From positions 2,212,001 to 2,276,000 of the forward strand of contig NZ_CP031555.1 of the NCBI RefSeq assembly GCF_003403095.1: a stretch of 64,000 nucleotides of DNA. Direction: 5' to 3'. This DNA comes from Thalassospira indica (GTDB lineage: Bacteria; Pseudomonadota; Alphaproteobacteria; Rhodospirillales; Thalassospiraceae). Made by a program: the position numbers and the translations under genes. This document shows positions 9,278-19,080 of this stretch, in pieces. A model generated the notes under the pieces. That model ran no database searches. It was not told the DNA's origin and was given only the letters and a program-made list of their open reading frames with translations. Every line of letters begins with the position of its first letter. Position 1 is the first letter of the stretch.

Positions 9278-9727
9278 ATGAAACGATCCTTTGCGATTGC
9301 CGCGATTTGTTCGACATGTGCAATGATCGGAACGGCGTCTTCGGCGCTTGATTATCGCCCGGCCCCGGTTGCCCAGTTGCAGGGCTTGGATAAAATTACC
9401 GCCCGCATTTCGACCTTTGAGGTGCCAGTAGGGCAGGTTGCGCGTTTCGGGACACTCGAAATCCGGGTGGATGCGTGTTATCGAACACCCCCGGAAGAGC
9501 TCCCGGAAAGTGCGACTTTCCTTGATATTGCCGACATTCGCGAAGATGGCAAGACACCCCGCAAAGACCTGTTTTCCGGTTGGATGTTCGCATCAAGTCC
9601 CGGTTTGTCGGCCCTTGAACATCCGGTCTATGATGTGTGGCTGAAAGAATGTCTTGATCCGGCCGAGGGCGATGCCAGCGGCGGCGAATCCGCCCCGCAA
9701 GGCCAGGCCGCCCCGGAGCAGCCATAA
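9278..9727 (+). CDS. DUF2155 domain-containing periplasmic protein
   Basis: The 149-residue protein has a signal peptide (MKRSFAIAAICSTCAMIGTASSA, cleavage near residue 23) and a DUF2155 domain. Characteristic segments are LDKITARISTFEVPVG, FGTLEIRVDACYRTPPEE and DLFSGWMFASSPGLSALEHPVYDVWL. Two conserved-looking cysteines (DACYR and LKECLD) may form a disulfide. The C-terminal 20 residues are a Gly/Ala/Gln/Pro-rich tail. The family is found in alphaproteobacteria beside mlaD and NDUFA12, but its biochemical role is not established. A strong terminator follows. Confidence 0.88.
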   Translation: MKRSFAIAAICSTCAMIGTASSALDYRPAPVAQLQGLDKITARISTFEVPVGQVARFGTLEIRVDACYRTPPEELPESATFLDIADIREDGKTPRKDLFSGWMFASSPGLSALEHPVYDVWLKECLDPAEGDASGGESAPQGQAAPEQP

Positions 9728-9752
9728 ATCCGATCATATCCAGATTGGCAAC

Positions 9753-9783
9753 AAGCTGACCGCAAATGTGGTCAGCTTTTTTT
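9753..9783 (+). terminator. Rho-independent terminator after the mlaD-DUF2155 unit
   Basis: AAGCTGACC (9753-9761) and GGTCAGCTT (9770-9778) form a 9-bp perfect stem with an 8-base loop and a run of seven T. It starts 26 bases after the DUF2155 stop. Confidence 0.92.
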
Positions 9784-10027
9784 ATGATGCCGCTGCGCAA
9801 TTTTGCAGAATTGGCGAAAAACCAACGGTATCGCGGCCAGCCGTTTCGACGGGATTGGGCCTATATTGTCAAGAATATGGCGAATGTTTTTGCCATTGTT
9901 TCCAAAACAGAAAATATGTGTTGCGGTTTCGTTGGCTTGAGAGCGCCGGGTAGGCCTGTCATCCTCACCTCACGATTTATTGCGGTGCAATGAGCCTTTG
10001 CACCTTGTGAAAATGAGGGAATTCAAA

Positions 10028-10621
10028 ATGTTTAACTCGATTAAAAAAGCTGGCGCAACGCTGGCAGTCGTTTCCGGTCTTTCCGGTGCGGCTTTCTCGG
10101 CCCAGGCGGCCGACACCTATAAACTGGATCCGACCCACACCAGTGTTCTGTTCATCGTGAACCACCTTGGTTTCTCCGATTATCAGGGCCGTTTTAACGG
10201 TGTTACCGGCGAGCTGACCCTCGATCGCGAAGATCCGTCGGCATCATCTGCCACCATCACGATTGATCTCAACCAGATCGACAGTGGTGTCGAGGCGCTT
10301 GATAACCACATGAAATCCGCCGATTTCTTCAATGTTGAAGAATTCCCGACTGCGACCTTTACCAGCACCTCGGTTGAGCTGGTTGGTGACAATGCGGCAA
10401 CCGTCACGGGCGACCTGACCCTTCTTGGCGAAACCAAGCCGCTGGTTCTTGACGTTGCCCTTAGCGGTGAAGGCACCCATCCGATGACCGGTGACGAAGT
10501 TGTCGGTTTCTCGGCAGATGGTGTTGTGACCCGTACCGATTACGGCATGGATTTCCTCGTGCCGGGCGTTGGTGACGAAGTAACGCTTCAGATTTCTTCG
10601 GAATTCCTGAAGCAGAAGTAA
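10028..10621 (+). CDS. YceI family periplasmic lipocalin-like protein (first copy)
   Basis: The protein has 197 residues. A signal peptide ends near FSAQAA (about residue 24), followed by a YceI domain starting DTYKLDPTHTSVLFIVNHLG. The domain includes the typical DNHMKSADFFNVEEFPTATF and ends ISSEFL. YceI proteins are periplasmic beta-barrels that bind isoprenoid or polyprenyl chains. The start at 10028 follows GAGGGA by 7 bases. It heads a yceI / cytochrome b561 / yceI trio in one direction, 105 bases ahead of the cytochrome gene. Confidence 0.92.
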   Translation: MFNSIKKAGATLAVVSGLSGAAFSAQAADTYKLDPTHTSVLFIVNHLGFSDYQGRFNGVTGELTLDREDPSASSATITIDLNQIDSGVEALDNHMKSADFFNVEEFPTATFTSTSVELVGDNAATVTGDLTLLGETKPLVLDVALSGEGTHPMTGDEVVGFSADGVVTRTDYGMDFLVPGVGDEVTLQISSEFLKQK

Positions 10622-10726
10622 TCCGGCTTTATTGGATTTCGGGTGTGCGCTGTGGCAAATTTGCTGCGGCGCACATCACATTTCAGACCCGGGCAAGACA
10701 TGGGCAGGCAGCAAGGAAAGCCGGTT

Positions 10727-11281
10727 ATGACAATTCGCAATACGAAGCACGCCTTTGGCACGGTGACCAAGACCTTTCACTGGGTGATGGCGCTTCTTGT
10801 CATCAGCGTTTTTTCGATTGGCTGGTACATGGATTTCCTGCCGCTGGGGATGGAAAAGCTGCAATGGATATCGCGCCACAAGTCACTTGGCATAACGGTA
10901 CTGGCATTGGTGATCCTGCGGGTTATCTGGCGGTTGAGTGAACCGAGCCCGCATGAGCTTGGCAAACTTCAGATCGAACGTCTGGCGGCAAAGGCCGGTC
11001 ATCTGGGATTGTATTTGTTGATGTTTGCCATGCCGTTGACCGGCTGGACCATGTCGTCGGCTGCGAACTTCCCTGTCAGCGTCTTTGGCCTGTTTACCTT
11101 GCCCAATCTTGTGTCGCCCAATCAGGAACTGTTCGAAACCTTGCGCACCGTGCACTGGTTGTTGTCATGGGCGGTTGCCGGATTGGTTGGTGTTCATTTT
11201 CTGGCGGCACTCAAACATCATTTTTGGGATCGCGACGCGACATTGCGGCGTATGTTGCCCGGCAAACTCGAGGAAAACTGA
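10727..11281 (+). CDS. Cytochrome b561 family di-heme membrane protein
   Basis: The 184-residue protein has four predicted membrane helices, near residues 14-32, 48-66, 88-108 and 144-164. Histidines are placed as in the bacterial b561 family (FHWVMALL, SRHKSLG, HLGLYLLMF, VHWLLSWAVAGLVGVHFLAALKHHF split over the last helix). Such proteins exchange electrons between quinone and periplasmic acceptors. The ATG at 10727 follows AAGGA by 8 bases. It lies between two yceI genes, and the stop is 1 base before the next ATG, indicating translational coupling. Confidence 0.9.
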   Translation: MTIRNTKHAFGTVTKTFHWVMALLVISVFSIGWYMDFLPLGMEKLQWISRHKSLGITVLALVILRVIWRLSEPSPHELGKLQIERLAAKAGHLGLYLLMFAMPLTGWTMSSAANFPVSVFGLFTLPNLVSPNQELFETLRTVHWLLSWAVAGLVGVHFLAALKHHFWDRDATLRRMLPGKLEEN

Positions 11282-11282
11282 C

Positions 11283-11861
11283 ATGTTTCAGATGAAACGC
11301 AAAATGCTGCCTGCATTGGCAATTGCCACGACCATCGCCGGTTTTTCCGGGGCTGCACTGGCCGCCGACCAATGGGTGGTGGACGCCAACGAAAGCGAAA
11401 TTGAATTTACCGGCACCCAGCTTGGTGCAGAGTTTGAAGGCAAGTTCGAATCCTTTGACGCCGATATCGTGTTTTCACCCGATGATCTTGCCGGGTCGTC
11501 GGTCGAGGTCCTGATTGATATTGCATCGGTCAATACCAGCAATGGCGACCGTGACAGTCAGATCGTCTCGCCAGACTGGTTTGATGCGGCACAATGGCCG
11601 ACGGCGAAGTTTGCCACCAAGTCCTTTAGCGAAATTGCACCGGGCAAGTACGAAGCGGTTGCTGATTTGACGATCCGTGATGTCACCCGCGAAGTGATCT
11701 TGCCGTTTGATCTTGAGATTGAAGGCAACAAGGCCGAAGCCGAAGGGACGGTGACGATTAACCGTACGGACTTTGGTGTCGGGCAGGGCCAATGGCAGGA
11801 CACGTCACAGGTTGGTGACGCTGTGACCATCAAAATCGAGATCGAGGCCACGCGCCCTTAA
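11283..11861 (+). CDS. YceI family periplasmic protein (second copy)
   Basis: The protein has 192 residues, with a signal peptide ending near AALAA (about residue 24) and a YceI domain. WVVDANESEIEFTGTQLGAEF opens the domain (DQWVVDANES...), and SQIVSPDWFDAAQWPTAKF and ATVINRTDFGVGQGQW-like TVTINRTDFGVG are family hallmarks. It differs clearly from the first copy, being closer to the group usually paired with cytochrome b561. The start is directly after the b561 stop with AGGA upstream, so the two are coupled. A strong terminator follows. Confidence 0.92.
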   Translation: MFQMKRKMLPALAIATTIAGFSGAALAADQWVVDANESEIEFTGTQLGAEFEGKFESFDADIVFSPDDLAGSSVEVLIDIASVNTSNGDRDSQIVSPDWFDAAQWPTAKFATKSFSEIAPGKYEAVADLTIRDVTREVILPFDLEIEGNKAEAEGTVTINRTDFGVGQGQWQDTSQVGDAVTIKIEIEATRP

Positions 11862-11890
11862 ACCGGCACAAGCCTGACCATCCGAAAAGA

Positions 11891-11925
11891 AAGTCGCCCC
11901 GGAGATGTTCCGGGGCGACTTTTTT
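11891..11925 (+). terminator. Bidirectional rho-independent terminator between yceI and a chemoreceptor
   Basis: AAGTCGCCCCGGA and TCCGGGGCGACTT form a 13-bp perfect stem with a 5-base loop, followed by T on the plus strand. The A-rich left flank would also serve the convergent chemoreceptor gene. Confidence 0.92.
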
Positions 11926-11956
11926 GCACGTGTCCTGCATTACTTGGTATTTACGT

Positions 11957-13657
11957 TTAGTTGGTTGCGCTTTTGCGCAAGTTATCAAGGAACGCCTCAA
12001 CAGCGTCATCAAGGGCGACCGCCTCGGAGACCAGTTTTTCGGCCGTGCTGGCAAGCTGGTTGGTGCCCGAAGATACTTTGCCGGCATTACTGTTAACTGT
12101 CTCGATGCGTTCGGATACTTCGCGCGTGCCGTCAGCTGCCTGCTGAACGCTGCGTGAAATCTCGCCGATGGCGGCGTGCTGTTCTTCGACTGCGGCTGCA
12201 ATCGCAGTTGAGCTGTCAGCGACCTGGGCGATGGTTTCGGAAATCAGACGGATGGCATCAACCGCCTCGGTGGTTTCGTTCTGAACGGCCAGAATCTGCT
12301 GGTTGATTTCCTCGGTCGCCTTGGCGGTCTGATTGGCAAGGTTTTTGACCTCGCTTGCCACAACGGCAAAGCCCTTGCCTGCATCACCCGCACGGGCGGC
12401 CTCGATGGTGGCGTTCAGCGCCAGCAGGTTGGTTTGTTCGGCAATGTCACCAATCAGACTTGCGACGTCGCCGATCCGCTGGGCGGCCTCGGACAGGCCG
12501 GTAACGGTCTGGTTGGTGCGGGTCGCCTGTTCATTGGCCTGATTGGCGATGTTTGCCGAGGTTGCAATCTGTTGGGCGATTTCATCGGAGGATGCAGACA
12601 GTTCCTCGGTCGCGGCGGAGACGGTCTGAACGTTGCTTGATGTCTGGGTGGTTGCCGAGGCAACAGCAGCCGACAGTTCGCTGTTCATGTTGGTCGCGCT
12701 GCGCATTTCATCGGTGGCCGATTGCATGTCCTTGATCGATCTGGAGATCGAACTGATCAGACCCTTGACCTTGACGTCAAGAGAATCGGCCATTTCCATC
12801 AAGGCTTTACGCTGATTTTCTTCGGCTTGTTCTTCAAGCGCACGCTGATTTTCCTGAAGCTTGCGGGTTTCAAGCGCCTGTTCGCGGAAGGAGACCACGG
12901 TGCGTGCCATGTCGCCGACTTCGTCCTTGCGGCCCTGGCCTTCGATTTCGCCTTCGAGATCACCTGACGAGATAATCCGCATCCGGGCGGAAAGGGTTTT
13001 AAGTCCGCCGGTAATATCGCGACCAATGGCCAGCCCGGCAAGGGTCAGGATCAACAGAATGACACCGCCAATGATGACAACAAATGTTGCCTGTTCACGG
13101 AAAGCCGCATCGACGTCATCAATATAGATACCCGTACCGATGATTGAGCCCCATGGCAGGGGTTCTGCAAAGGACAGTTTTTCGAAGGTCAGTTTTTCAT
13201 CTTCACCAGGTTTGGGCCAGTAGTAGGACGAGAAACCACCGCCTGCCTTGTTACCGGACGCAATCAGATTGCGGATGAAATAATTGCCTTGGGAGTCCTG
13301 CGCGTCATTCAGGCTTTTGCCGACAAGTGCTGGATTGGCACCGTGCATTTCGGTTATGCCGTTGGTCGCAAAGACAAAGAAATATCCGATCTTGCCGTCA
13401 TATTTGCCGGCACCGGCCAACTCGTAGAATTGGCTGATCGCATCTTCCTGACTGAGAAGACCAGCATCAACCTTGTCCTGATAGGACTGCGCGATTGAAG
13501 TGATGTAGTTGGTGGTGGACCGGATCTTGTCCTTGCGATCTTCAAGGAGTGCATCGCGCAGGGTGGAGAGCTGAAGCCCGCCAACGACGATGACGCCCGC
13601 AAGCGCGATGACAGACAAGATGACGATTTTGTAACCAATCTTTAGATTGCCAAGCAT
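11957..13657 (-). CDS. Methyl-accepting chemotaxis protein, single Cache (sCache_2) sensor, copy A
   Basis: The 566-residue chemoreceptor has a first membrane helix at about residues 9-29 ([17 protein letters not shown]). A periplasmic Cache_2 domain follows ([46 protein letters not shown]). The second helix is near 190-210, then a HAMP domain and a cytoplasmic signalling domain with the hairpin core [35 protein letters not shown] (conserved [12 protein letters not shown]). Cache_2 receptors usually sense small organic acids. The gene is followed downstream on the same strand by the shared terminator. It is a same-length paralog of the gene at 13911, probably a tandem duplicate. Confidence 0.95.
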   Translation of the reverse strand: MLGNLKIGYKIVILSVIALAGVIVVGGLQLSTLRDALLEDRKDKIRSTTNYITSIAQSYQDKVDAGLLSQEDAISQFYELAGAGKYDGKIGYFFVFATNGITEMHGANPALVGKSLNDAQDSQGNYFIRNLIASGNKAGGGFSSYYWPKPGEDEKLTFEKLSFAEPLPWGSIIGTGIYIDDVDAAFREQATFVVIIGGVILLILTLAGLAIGRDITGGLKTLSARMRIISSGDLEGEIEGQGRKDEVGDMARTVVSFREQALETRKLQENQRALEEQAEENQRKALMEMADSLDVKVKGLISSISRSIKDMQSATDEMRSATNMNSELSAAVASATTQTSSNVQTVSAATEELSASSDEIAQQIATSANIANQANEQATRTNQTVTGLSEAAQRIGDVASLIGDIAEQTNLLALNATIEAARAGDAGKGFAVVASEVKNLANQTAKATEEINQQILAVQNETTEAVDAIRLISETIAQVADSSTAIAAAVEEQHAAIGEISRSVQQAADGTREVSERIETVNSNAGKVSSGTNQLASTAEKLVSEAVALDDAVEAFLDNLRKSATN

Positions 13658-13856
13658 GTGGTTCCTCCGCCAGCCGCGGTCTGTTGATCAAAATATACGA
13701 ATATATTGGTGTAGATTCAGATCACATGCAATAGATATTATCCTAAAGTGTAGTCTTGTATGTGGACAAACGTCGAAATAGCACGTGCCGATGGGCGTGT
13801 CTTATGAGTTTAAAAGTGTTGAGTGAGTACAGTTTGTAAGGTTTGGAGCAATCAAA

Positions 13857-13885
13857 AAAGGCTAGGACAAAATGTCCTAGCCTTT
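13857..13885 (-). terminator. Terminator of chemoreceptor copy B
   Basis: AAAGGCTAGGACA (13857-13869) and TGTCCTAGCCTTT (13873-13885) form a 13-bp stem with a 3-base loop. On the minus strand the stem runs into TTT after the arm. It lies 25 bases past the stop of copy B. Confidence 0.9.
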
Positions 13886-13910
13886 CGGGTGGTTTTGCTT
13901 TCGATACGGA

Positions 13911-15611
13911 TCAGTCGGTTGCGCGTTTGCGCAGATCGGCAAGGAAGTGTTCAACCGCCTCATCAAGCGACCTTGCTTCGTCGACCAGTTTTTCGGCCGA
14001 CTGGGCCAACTGGCTGGTGCCAGACGATACGCGACCGGCATTTTCGTTGACGGTCTCGATCCGTTGGGAGACTTCGCTGGTGCCGTCTGCGGCCTGCTGA
14101 ACGTTACGCGAAATCTCGCCAATGGCGGCGTGCTGTTCTTCGACAGCAGCCGCAATCGCGGTCGAGCTATCGGCGACCTGTGCGATGGTTTCGGAAATCA
14201 GGCGGATCGCCTCAACCGCTTCGCCGGTTTCATTCTGAACCGAGAGGATCTGCTGGTTGATTTCCTCGGTCGCCTTGGCGGTCTGGTTGGCAAGGTTCTT
14301 GACCTCGCTTGCGACCACGGCAAAGCCTTTGCCGGCATCACCGGCACGTGCCGCCTCGATGGTGGCGTTTAGGGCCAGCAGGTTGGTCTGTTCGGCGATA
14401 TCACCGATCAGCTTGGCAACATCGCCAATCTTCTGGGCCGCATCGGCCAAACCAGTAACGGTCTGGTTGGTGCGGGTGGCCTGTTCGTTGGCCTGATTGG
14501 CGATTTCTGCGGAATGGGAGATCTGCTGGGCGATTTCATCGGAGGATGCGGTCAGTTCCTCGGTCGCGGCAGACACAGTCTGAACGTTGGTCGAGGTCTG
14601 GGTTGTTGCAGATGCCACAGCCGCAGAGAGAGAACTGTTGGTGTTGCTGGCTTCTTCCATCGAGGATGTGGCTTTTTTCATCTCGGTGATCGAGCCCGAG
14701 ATCGAACGGATCAAGCCTTTGACACGCGATTCAAGGCTGTCGGCCATATCGGTGATGTCCTGACGGCGTTGCTTGTCGGCCTGTGCCTCAAGCTCTTGCT
14801 GGCGGGTTTGCAGCTTCTGGTTTTCAAGCGCTTGCTGGCGGAAGGCAACCACAGTGCGGGCCATGTCCCCAACTTCGTCACCGCGGTCCTGACCTTCGAT
14901 CTCGCCTTCAAGTTTGCCACTGGCAATTTCGGTCATGCGGCTTGAAAGCTTGCTTAGTCCGACCGTGATGTTGCGGCCGATTGCAAAGGAAACAGCCAGC
15001 ATGATCGCGATGACAATCGCGATGACGACCAGAACGAAAATCGCCTGTTCCCAGAACGCTGCATCGACATCATCAATATAGATGCCGGTACCGATGACGT
15101 CGCCCCAGGGCAGGGTGGCGGCAAAGGACTGCTTTTCGAAAAGGTCTTCTTCGGGGTGGCCGGGCTTTGGCCACAGATAGGTGAAGTACCCACCCGCCGG
15201 TGCCTTGGCGACGTCCAGCATGTTCTGAATGATGAAGGAGCCACTCGGGTCCTGAAGCTTGCTTAGGTCCTTGCCGACAAGGGCGGGGTTGGCCGCATGC
15301 ATCATGTTGACGCCCTTGCTGTCGTAGGCAAAGAAGTAACCTGTGCCATCGTCGAACTTGGATGCCGCAGCAACCCGGTAAAATTCGGTTACGGCTTCTT
15401 CCTGACTGAGGTCGCCGCTATCGACCAGGTCCTGATAGGACTGCGCGGCGGTCACAAGCATTGTGGTTGTGGCTTTAACCTTGTCCTTGCGGTCCTCAAG
15501 CAAGGCTTCCCGCAATGCAAAAAGCTCCAGCGCCGAGATTACAAGCAGTGCAACCAGTGACAGCAAGGTCAGGCTCGCAACCTTCTTGCTGATCTTGATG
15601 TTTTGTAACAT
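13911..15611 (-). CDS. Methyl-accepting chemotaxis protein, single Cache (sCache_2) sensor, copy B
   Basis: This 566-residue chemoreceptor has the same architecture and length as the gene at 11957. The start is set at the ATG complementary to 15609-15611, because [10 protein letters not shown] aligns with [10 protein letters not shown] of copy A; a 9-codon longer start lacks better support. The Cache segment ([51 protein letters not shown]) is similar but clearly diverged. The signalling tip is almost identical. Divergence in the sensor with conservation of the tip suggests different ligand preference feeding the same array. Confidence 0.95.
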   Translation of the reverse strand: MLQNIKISKKVASLTLLSLVALLVISALELFALREALLEDRKDKVKATTTMLVTAAQSYQDLVDSGDLSQEEAVTEFYRVAAASKFDDGTGYFFAYDSKGVNMMHAANPALVGKDLSKLQDPSGSFIIQNMLDVAKAPAGGYFTYLWPKPGHPEEDLFEKQSFAATLPWGDVIGTGIYIDDVDAAFWEQAIFVLVVIAIVIAIMLAVSFAIGRNITVGLSKLSSRMTEIASGKLEGEIEGQDRGDEVGDMARTVVAFRQQALENQKLQTRQQELEAQADKQRRQDITDMADSLESRVKGLIRSISGSITEMKKATSSMEEASNTNSSLSAAVASATTQTSTNVQTVSAATEELTASSDEIAQQISHSAEIANQANEQATRTNQTVTGLADAAQKIGDVAKLIGDIAEQTNLLALNATIEAARAGDAGKGFAVVASEVKNLANQTAKATEEINQQILSVQNETGEAVEAIRLISETIAQVADSSTAIAAAVEEQHAAIGEISRNVQQAADGTSEVSQRIETVNENAGRVSSGTSQLAQSAEKLVDEARSLDEAVEHFLADLRKRATD

Positions 15612-15843
15612 GTGATCTGTACCCGTGTATGTTGCCATTTCAGCAGCGATGTCAGGGGGATGGCACCCTTTCCTTACCCCTTGATGCGCGTATATTTTAA
15701 AACAGTTACCTGTCGAAAAGTATAGTAATATTTATCCCTTTTGAGGAAATTCACTAATCAAAAGTTGTGACTGTTGCGGTGCGGCAACACGGACCTGCGC
15801 AGACGCAGACAAGCGGCGTTGCACAGGGGGCGGTCAGGAATCA

Positions 15844-15880
15844 AAAAAGGACATCTGCGATTATTGCAGATGTCCTTTTT
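15844..15880 (-). terminator. Terminator of the carboxylesterase gene
   Basis: AAAAAGGACATCTGC (15844-15858) and GCAGATGTCCTTTTT (15866-15880) form a 15-bp perfect hairpin with a 7-base loop. T-runs are present in both directions, so it can act on either strand. It lies 31 bases after the stop of the gene ending at 15912. Confidence 0.9.
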
Positions 15881-15911
15881 AAATGTCTTGCGACGGATCA
15901 AACTCGTGGGG

Positions 15912-16610
15912 TCAGGCAAGTACCTTTGTCAAAAATCCTGCGGCAATGCCAAGGCCTTCTTCGTCAATGCCATGTTGCAGACCGGGCCTTTCATGAAGGC
16001 TGACTTCAATGCCATTGGCAGCAAGCGTTTCCTTGGCAAGACGCGATGCTTCGATCGGTACGACCGGATCGGCGGTACCATGGATAAGCACCATTGGCGG
16101 ACGGGACTTGATTTCAGCGCCAAACGTCTGTTCGCCAAGCAATGCACCGGAAAAGCCGACAACACCGGCAATTTCATCATCACGCCGGGGCGCGGTTTGC
16201 AGGGACATCATCGTTCCTTGCGAAAAGCCTACCAGTGCGACCTTGTCCGCAGACACGCCATGCGTTTCCATAACGTGATCGATGAAGTCATCGACATAGG
16301 CAGCACTTTTGCGGGCACCTTCGGCCATGGCAGCAAGGGCGCCAGACATGGTTTCCGGCGCACGACGCAGGAATTCGGGATCATATTCGGCCAGACTGAA
16401 CCACTGGCGTCCGAACGGCGACATTTCGCACGGGAACGGCGCGTTTGGTGAATAAAAGGTGGTGTCGGGCAGGGCGCGTGCCAGATGCGGCGCCAAACCG
16501 ATCAGGTCATTTCCATCCGCGCCATAGCCATGCAGAAAGATGACAACGCTTTTGGTGGTGCCCGAGGCAGCCGGTTTGGCCGGACCAGATAACAATGTGT
16601 CGGTGCTCAT
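15912..16610 (-). CDS. Alpha/beta hydrolase, phospholipase/carboxylesterase family
   Basis: The 232-residue enzyme starts at the ATG complementary to 16608-16610, with AGGAAAG upstream. The upstream in-frame extension is not protein-like. The family pattern is clear: VIFLHGYGADGNDLIGL forms the oxyanion loop, GFSQGTMMS carries the nucleophilic Ser, GTADPVVP carries the Asp and LQHGID the His. Members hydrolyse short carboxylesters, and some act on lysophospholipids or acylated protein thiols. The natural substrate is unknown. No signal peptide, so cytoplasmic. Confidence 0.92.
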   Translation of the reverse strand: MSTDTLLSGPAKPAASGTTKSVVIFLHGYGADGNDLIGLAPHLARALPDTTFYSPNAPFPCEMSPFGRQWFSLAEYDPEFLRRAPETMSGALAAMAEGARKSAAYVDDFIDHVMETHGVSADKVALVGFSQGTMMSLQTAPRRDDEIAGVVGFSGALLGEQTFGAEIKSRPPMVLIHGTADPVVPIEASRLAKETLAANGIEVSLHERPGLQHGIDEEGLGIAAGFLTKVLA

Positions 16611-17150
16611 GCGTGCTTTCCTGAATTTCCCTTTGCACCTGCTTAGCAATGCAGTCGACTGACCACCAGCATTTTTTGTCACAAAACCAAAGGTTCCCGG
16701 ACGGCCGTGATTGCAGGAAACCCATAAACCGTCATGACCTGTGGATAACTTTGTGGATGGAAAAGCAGGTTTGGGGAAAATTATCCTGTAAAATGTCAAA
16801 AACATCAGTTTTGGTCTTGGGTGCTTATTCCTCAGTATAGATTTTTTGAGTTTTCTAATTTAAAAGATGCAGATGTTCTGTAGTTAATTTTAGTAAATAA
16901 AAACAAATAGTTATTTGATTTTCCTGTTCTTGGTGTTTGGACAGCCTGTGGCACGCAGCCGATTGCGGAGTCCGATTTGCGAAGACAATTCGCGCACAAG
17001 CTGCATGAGGCGGGACAAAAAGTTAACGATGTGGATTTTTTGGACAGCCGGTCATTAAAAGGTGCCTTTTGCCGCCTGGTAATCTGTGCCACAAGAATTC
17101 TTCCGGTTCGCCCGGATGCCCCACAGCATGATCCATAGACCGAGGTCCAA
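16611..17150. other. Intergenic region of 540 bases, divergent promoters of carboxylesterase and MATE genes
   Basis: No gene is seen. The part at about 16800-16930 is markedly AT-rich compared with its surroundings, with several runs of T and A (for instance around TTAATTTTAGTAAATAAAAA). It therefore could hold promoters or protein-binding sites. No confident -35/-10 pair could be assigned. Confidence 0.5.
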
Positions 17151-18488
17151 ATGAACCGCACGCGCCGCTGGTTCGGCAAGGGTGATCGACGCGTTCTGGC
17201 GTTGACCCTGCCGATTATTCTTTCCAATGCGACTGTTCCGTTGCTTGGCGCGGTCGATACGGCTGTGGTCGGACATCTCGATAGCCCGCATTATATCGGG
17301 GCGGTTGCAGTTGGTGCGCTGATCTTTTCCTATGTGTTCTGGAGCTTTGGCTTTTTGCGCATGGCCACCACGGGGCTTGCGGCACAAGCCTATGGACGTC
17401 GCGATCCAAATGGCGTGCGTGCGGTATTTGCCCGCGCGGCCCTGATTGCGGTGGTTGCCGGTTTGGCGGTGATGGTGTTGCAATGGCCGATCATTGAACT
17501 GGCGATGAGCCTGATTGCGCCGACACCGGCGGTCGAGGCCGCCGCACGCGATTATTTCCATGTCCGGATCTGGGCGTCGCCTGCGACGCTGATGCAATAT
17601 TGTATGCTGGGCTGGTTGCTGGCGATGCGTGACAGCCGGGCAGTGTTTATTTTTCAGGTGGTCCTTAATTCGCTGAACATCATCCTTGATATCCTGTTTG
17701 TGCAGGGGTTCGGCTGGGATGTGCGCGGGGTGGCTGGTGCCACGGTGATTGCGGACTATTCCGGTGTGGTGTTGGGCTGGTTCCTGATGCAGCCACATCT
17801 GAAAAGATTGGGTGGGACGTGGCGCGGTATTGGTCTTTTTGATCGTGCGCAACTGGCCCGGCTGATGAAAATTAATGGCGATATCTTTATCCGCACCATG
17901 GCGCTGACATCAGCCTTTGCGCTGTTTACCAGTTTCTCAGCCCGGTTTGGCGAGGTAACACTTGCCGCCAACGCCGTTCTGCAAAACTTCCTGATGTTCG
18001 GGTCATTTGCGCTTGATGGTTTTGCCCATGCGGCAGAAACCCTTGTCGGGCAGGCCTATGGCGCGGAAAAGCGCAAGCAGTTCCTGTGGGCGGTGCGCAA
18101 GACAACTGTTTGGGGGATTGTTTCAGCCGTGGTAATGGCTGCCCTGTTTGCCGCATCAGGGCCTTGGATCATTGATGCCCTGACCAGCATTCCGGAAGTC
18201 CGCACCGCATCCTATGAATATCTGATGTGGGCGGTGGTATTGCCGATTACCGGGGTCTTGGGCTTTCAGTTTGACGGTGTGTTTCTGGGCGCGATGCAAA
18301 CCAAGCATTGGCGCAACATGATGTTGCTGTCAGTCGCGATCTATGCCGGGTTTGCCTGGTGGGCCGTGGTGATGGGCAGCAACCATTTTCTATGGGCTGC
18401 GTTTAACGGCTTCTTCCTGCTGCGCGGGCTGACACTGGCGGTGCTGTTCCCGACGATCATTCCCAAGCAGCGTCAGGCTGTGGCGTAG
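17151..18488 (+). CDS. MATE family multidrug/toxic compound efflux transporter
   Basis: The 445-residue protein has about 12 membrane helices in two homologous halves, typical of MATE antiporters. N-terminal signature pieces are LTLPIILSNATVPLLGAVDTAVVGHL and, in helix 2-3, ATTGLAAQAYGRRD. The second half contains VTLAANAVLQNFLMFGSFALDGFAHAAETLVGQAYG, with the conserved acidic DGFAHAAE element. It exports organic cations or toxins in exchange for Na+ or H+. This DinF-like subtype is common in proteobacteria. Drug specificity cannot be read from the sequence. Confidence 0.93.
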   Translation: MNRTRRWFGKGDRRVLALTLPIILSNATVPLLGAVDTAVVGHLDSPHYIGAVAVGALIFSYVFWSFGFLRMATTGLAAQAYGRRDPNGVRAVFARAALIAVVAGLAVMVLQWPIIELAMSLIAPTPAVEAAARDYFHVRIWASPATLMQYCMLGWLLAMRDSRAVFIFQVVLNSLNIILDILFVQGFGWDVRGVAGATVIADYSGVVLGWFLMQPHLKRLGGTWRGIGLFDRAQLARLMKINGDIFIRTMALTSAFALFTSFSARFGEVTLAANAVLQNFLMFGSFALDGFAHAAETLVGQAYGAEKRKQFLWAVRKTTVWGIVSAVVMAALFAASGPWIIDALTSIPEVRTASYEYLMWAVVLPITGVLGFQFDGVFLGAMQTKHWRNMMLLSVAIYAGFAWWAVVMGSNHFLWAAFNGFFLLRGLTLAVLFPTIIPKQRQAVA

Positions 18489-18518
18489 AGCGCTTTTTCG
18501 GTTCGGCACTTGCTGATC

Positions 18519-18544
18519 GAGGTCCCCGCCTTCACGGGGATGAC
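18519..18544. repeat. REP-like palindromic intergenic element
   Basis: The sequence GGTCCCCGCCTTCACGGGG followed by ATGAC resembles the widespread ggtccccGCCTTCGCggggatgac type of dispersed intergenic palindrome. Arms TCCCCG (18523-18528) and CGGGGA (18535-18540) flank a 6-base loop. It follows the MATE stop and precedes the convergent Lrp-type gene. Only one copy is seen in this window. Confidence 0.4.
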
Positions 18545-18600
18545 GGTGGCAGATTTGGTTATTTCGCTGTCACTTCGTGATGGCAGGCATTGATCCGATG

Positions 18601-19080
18601 TTAGTCGGCGTCAGCAACCGGCAGGGTGGTGCTGTTTTTGACTTCGTGAAGCGTGAAGCTTGATTTCATGTTGGCGACACCGGGCAGCTTCATCATGACT
18701 TCGGACAGGAAGCGTTGATAGGCGGCCGGGTCCGGCACTACGATGCGCATCATGTAGTCCTGATTGCCGACCATGGCATAGCAATCAACGATTTCCGGGT
18801 GTTCCTGCACGGCCGTTTCAAAGCGGCGGAGCGACGGTTCGTCATGCTGGGTCAGCGATACGGTGACGAAGACATTCACACCAAGGCGAAGATGGGCCGG
18901 GTCCAGCAGGGCGACATATTTGCGGATGACGCCACTTTCTTCGAGCTTGCGCAGACGCCGCAGGCAAGGGGAAACGGACAGGCCGACCTTGTCAGCCAGT
19001 TCGACCATGGAGATTCGACCGTCTTCCTGAATTTCACGAAGAATTTTGCGATCAATTGCGTCGAAACCGTTGCGCGCCAT
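18601..19080 (-). CDS. Lrp/AsnC family transcriptional regulator
   Basis: The 159-residue regulator has an N-terminal helix-turn-helix (FDAIDRKILREIQEDGRISM, followed by VGLSVSPCLRRLRKLEESGVIRKY). The C-terminal RAM ligand-binding domain contains VNVFVTVSL, YAMVGNQDYMMRIVVPD and the final KSSFTLHEVKNSTTLPV. The start is at the ATG complementary to 19078-19080, with AGGAG upstream; a longer in-frame extension lacks family similarity. Such regulators respond to amino acids. The MATE gene next door is convergent, so its target is not obvious from context. The LPxSPCLRRLR-like recognition helix resembles that of Lrp itself. Confidence 0.92.
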   Translation of the reverse strand: MARNGFDAIDRKILREIQEDGRISMVELADKVGLSVSPCLRRLRKLEESGVIRKYVALLDPAHLRLGVNVFVTVSLTQHDEPSLRRFETAVQEHPEIVDCYAMVGNQDYMMRIVVPDPAAYQRFLSEVMMKLPGVANMKSSFTLHEVKNSTTLPVADAD

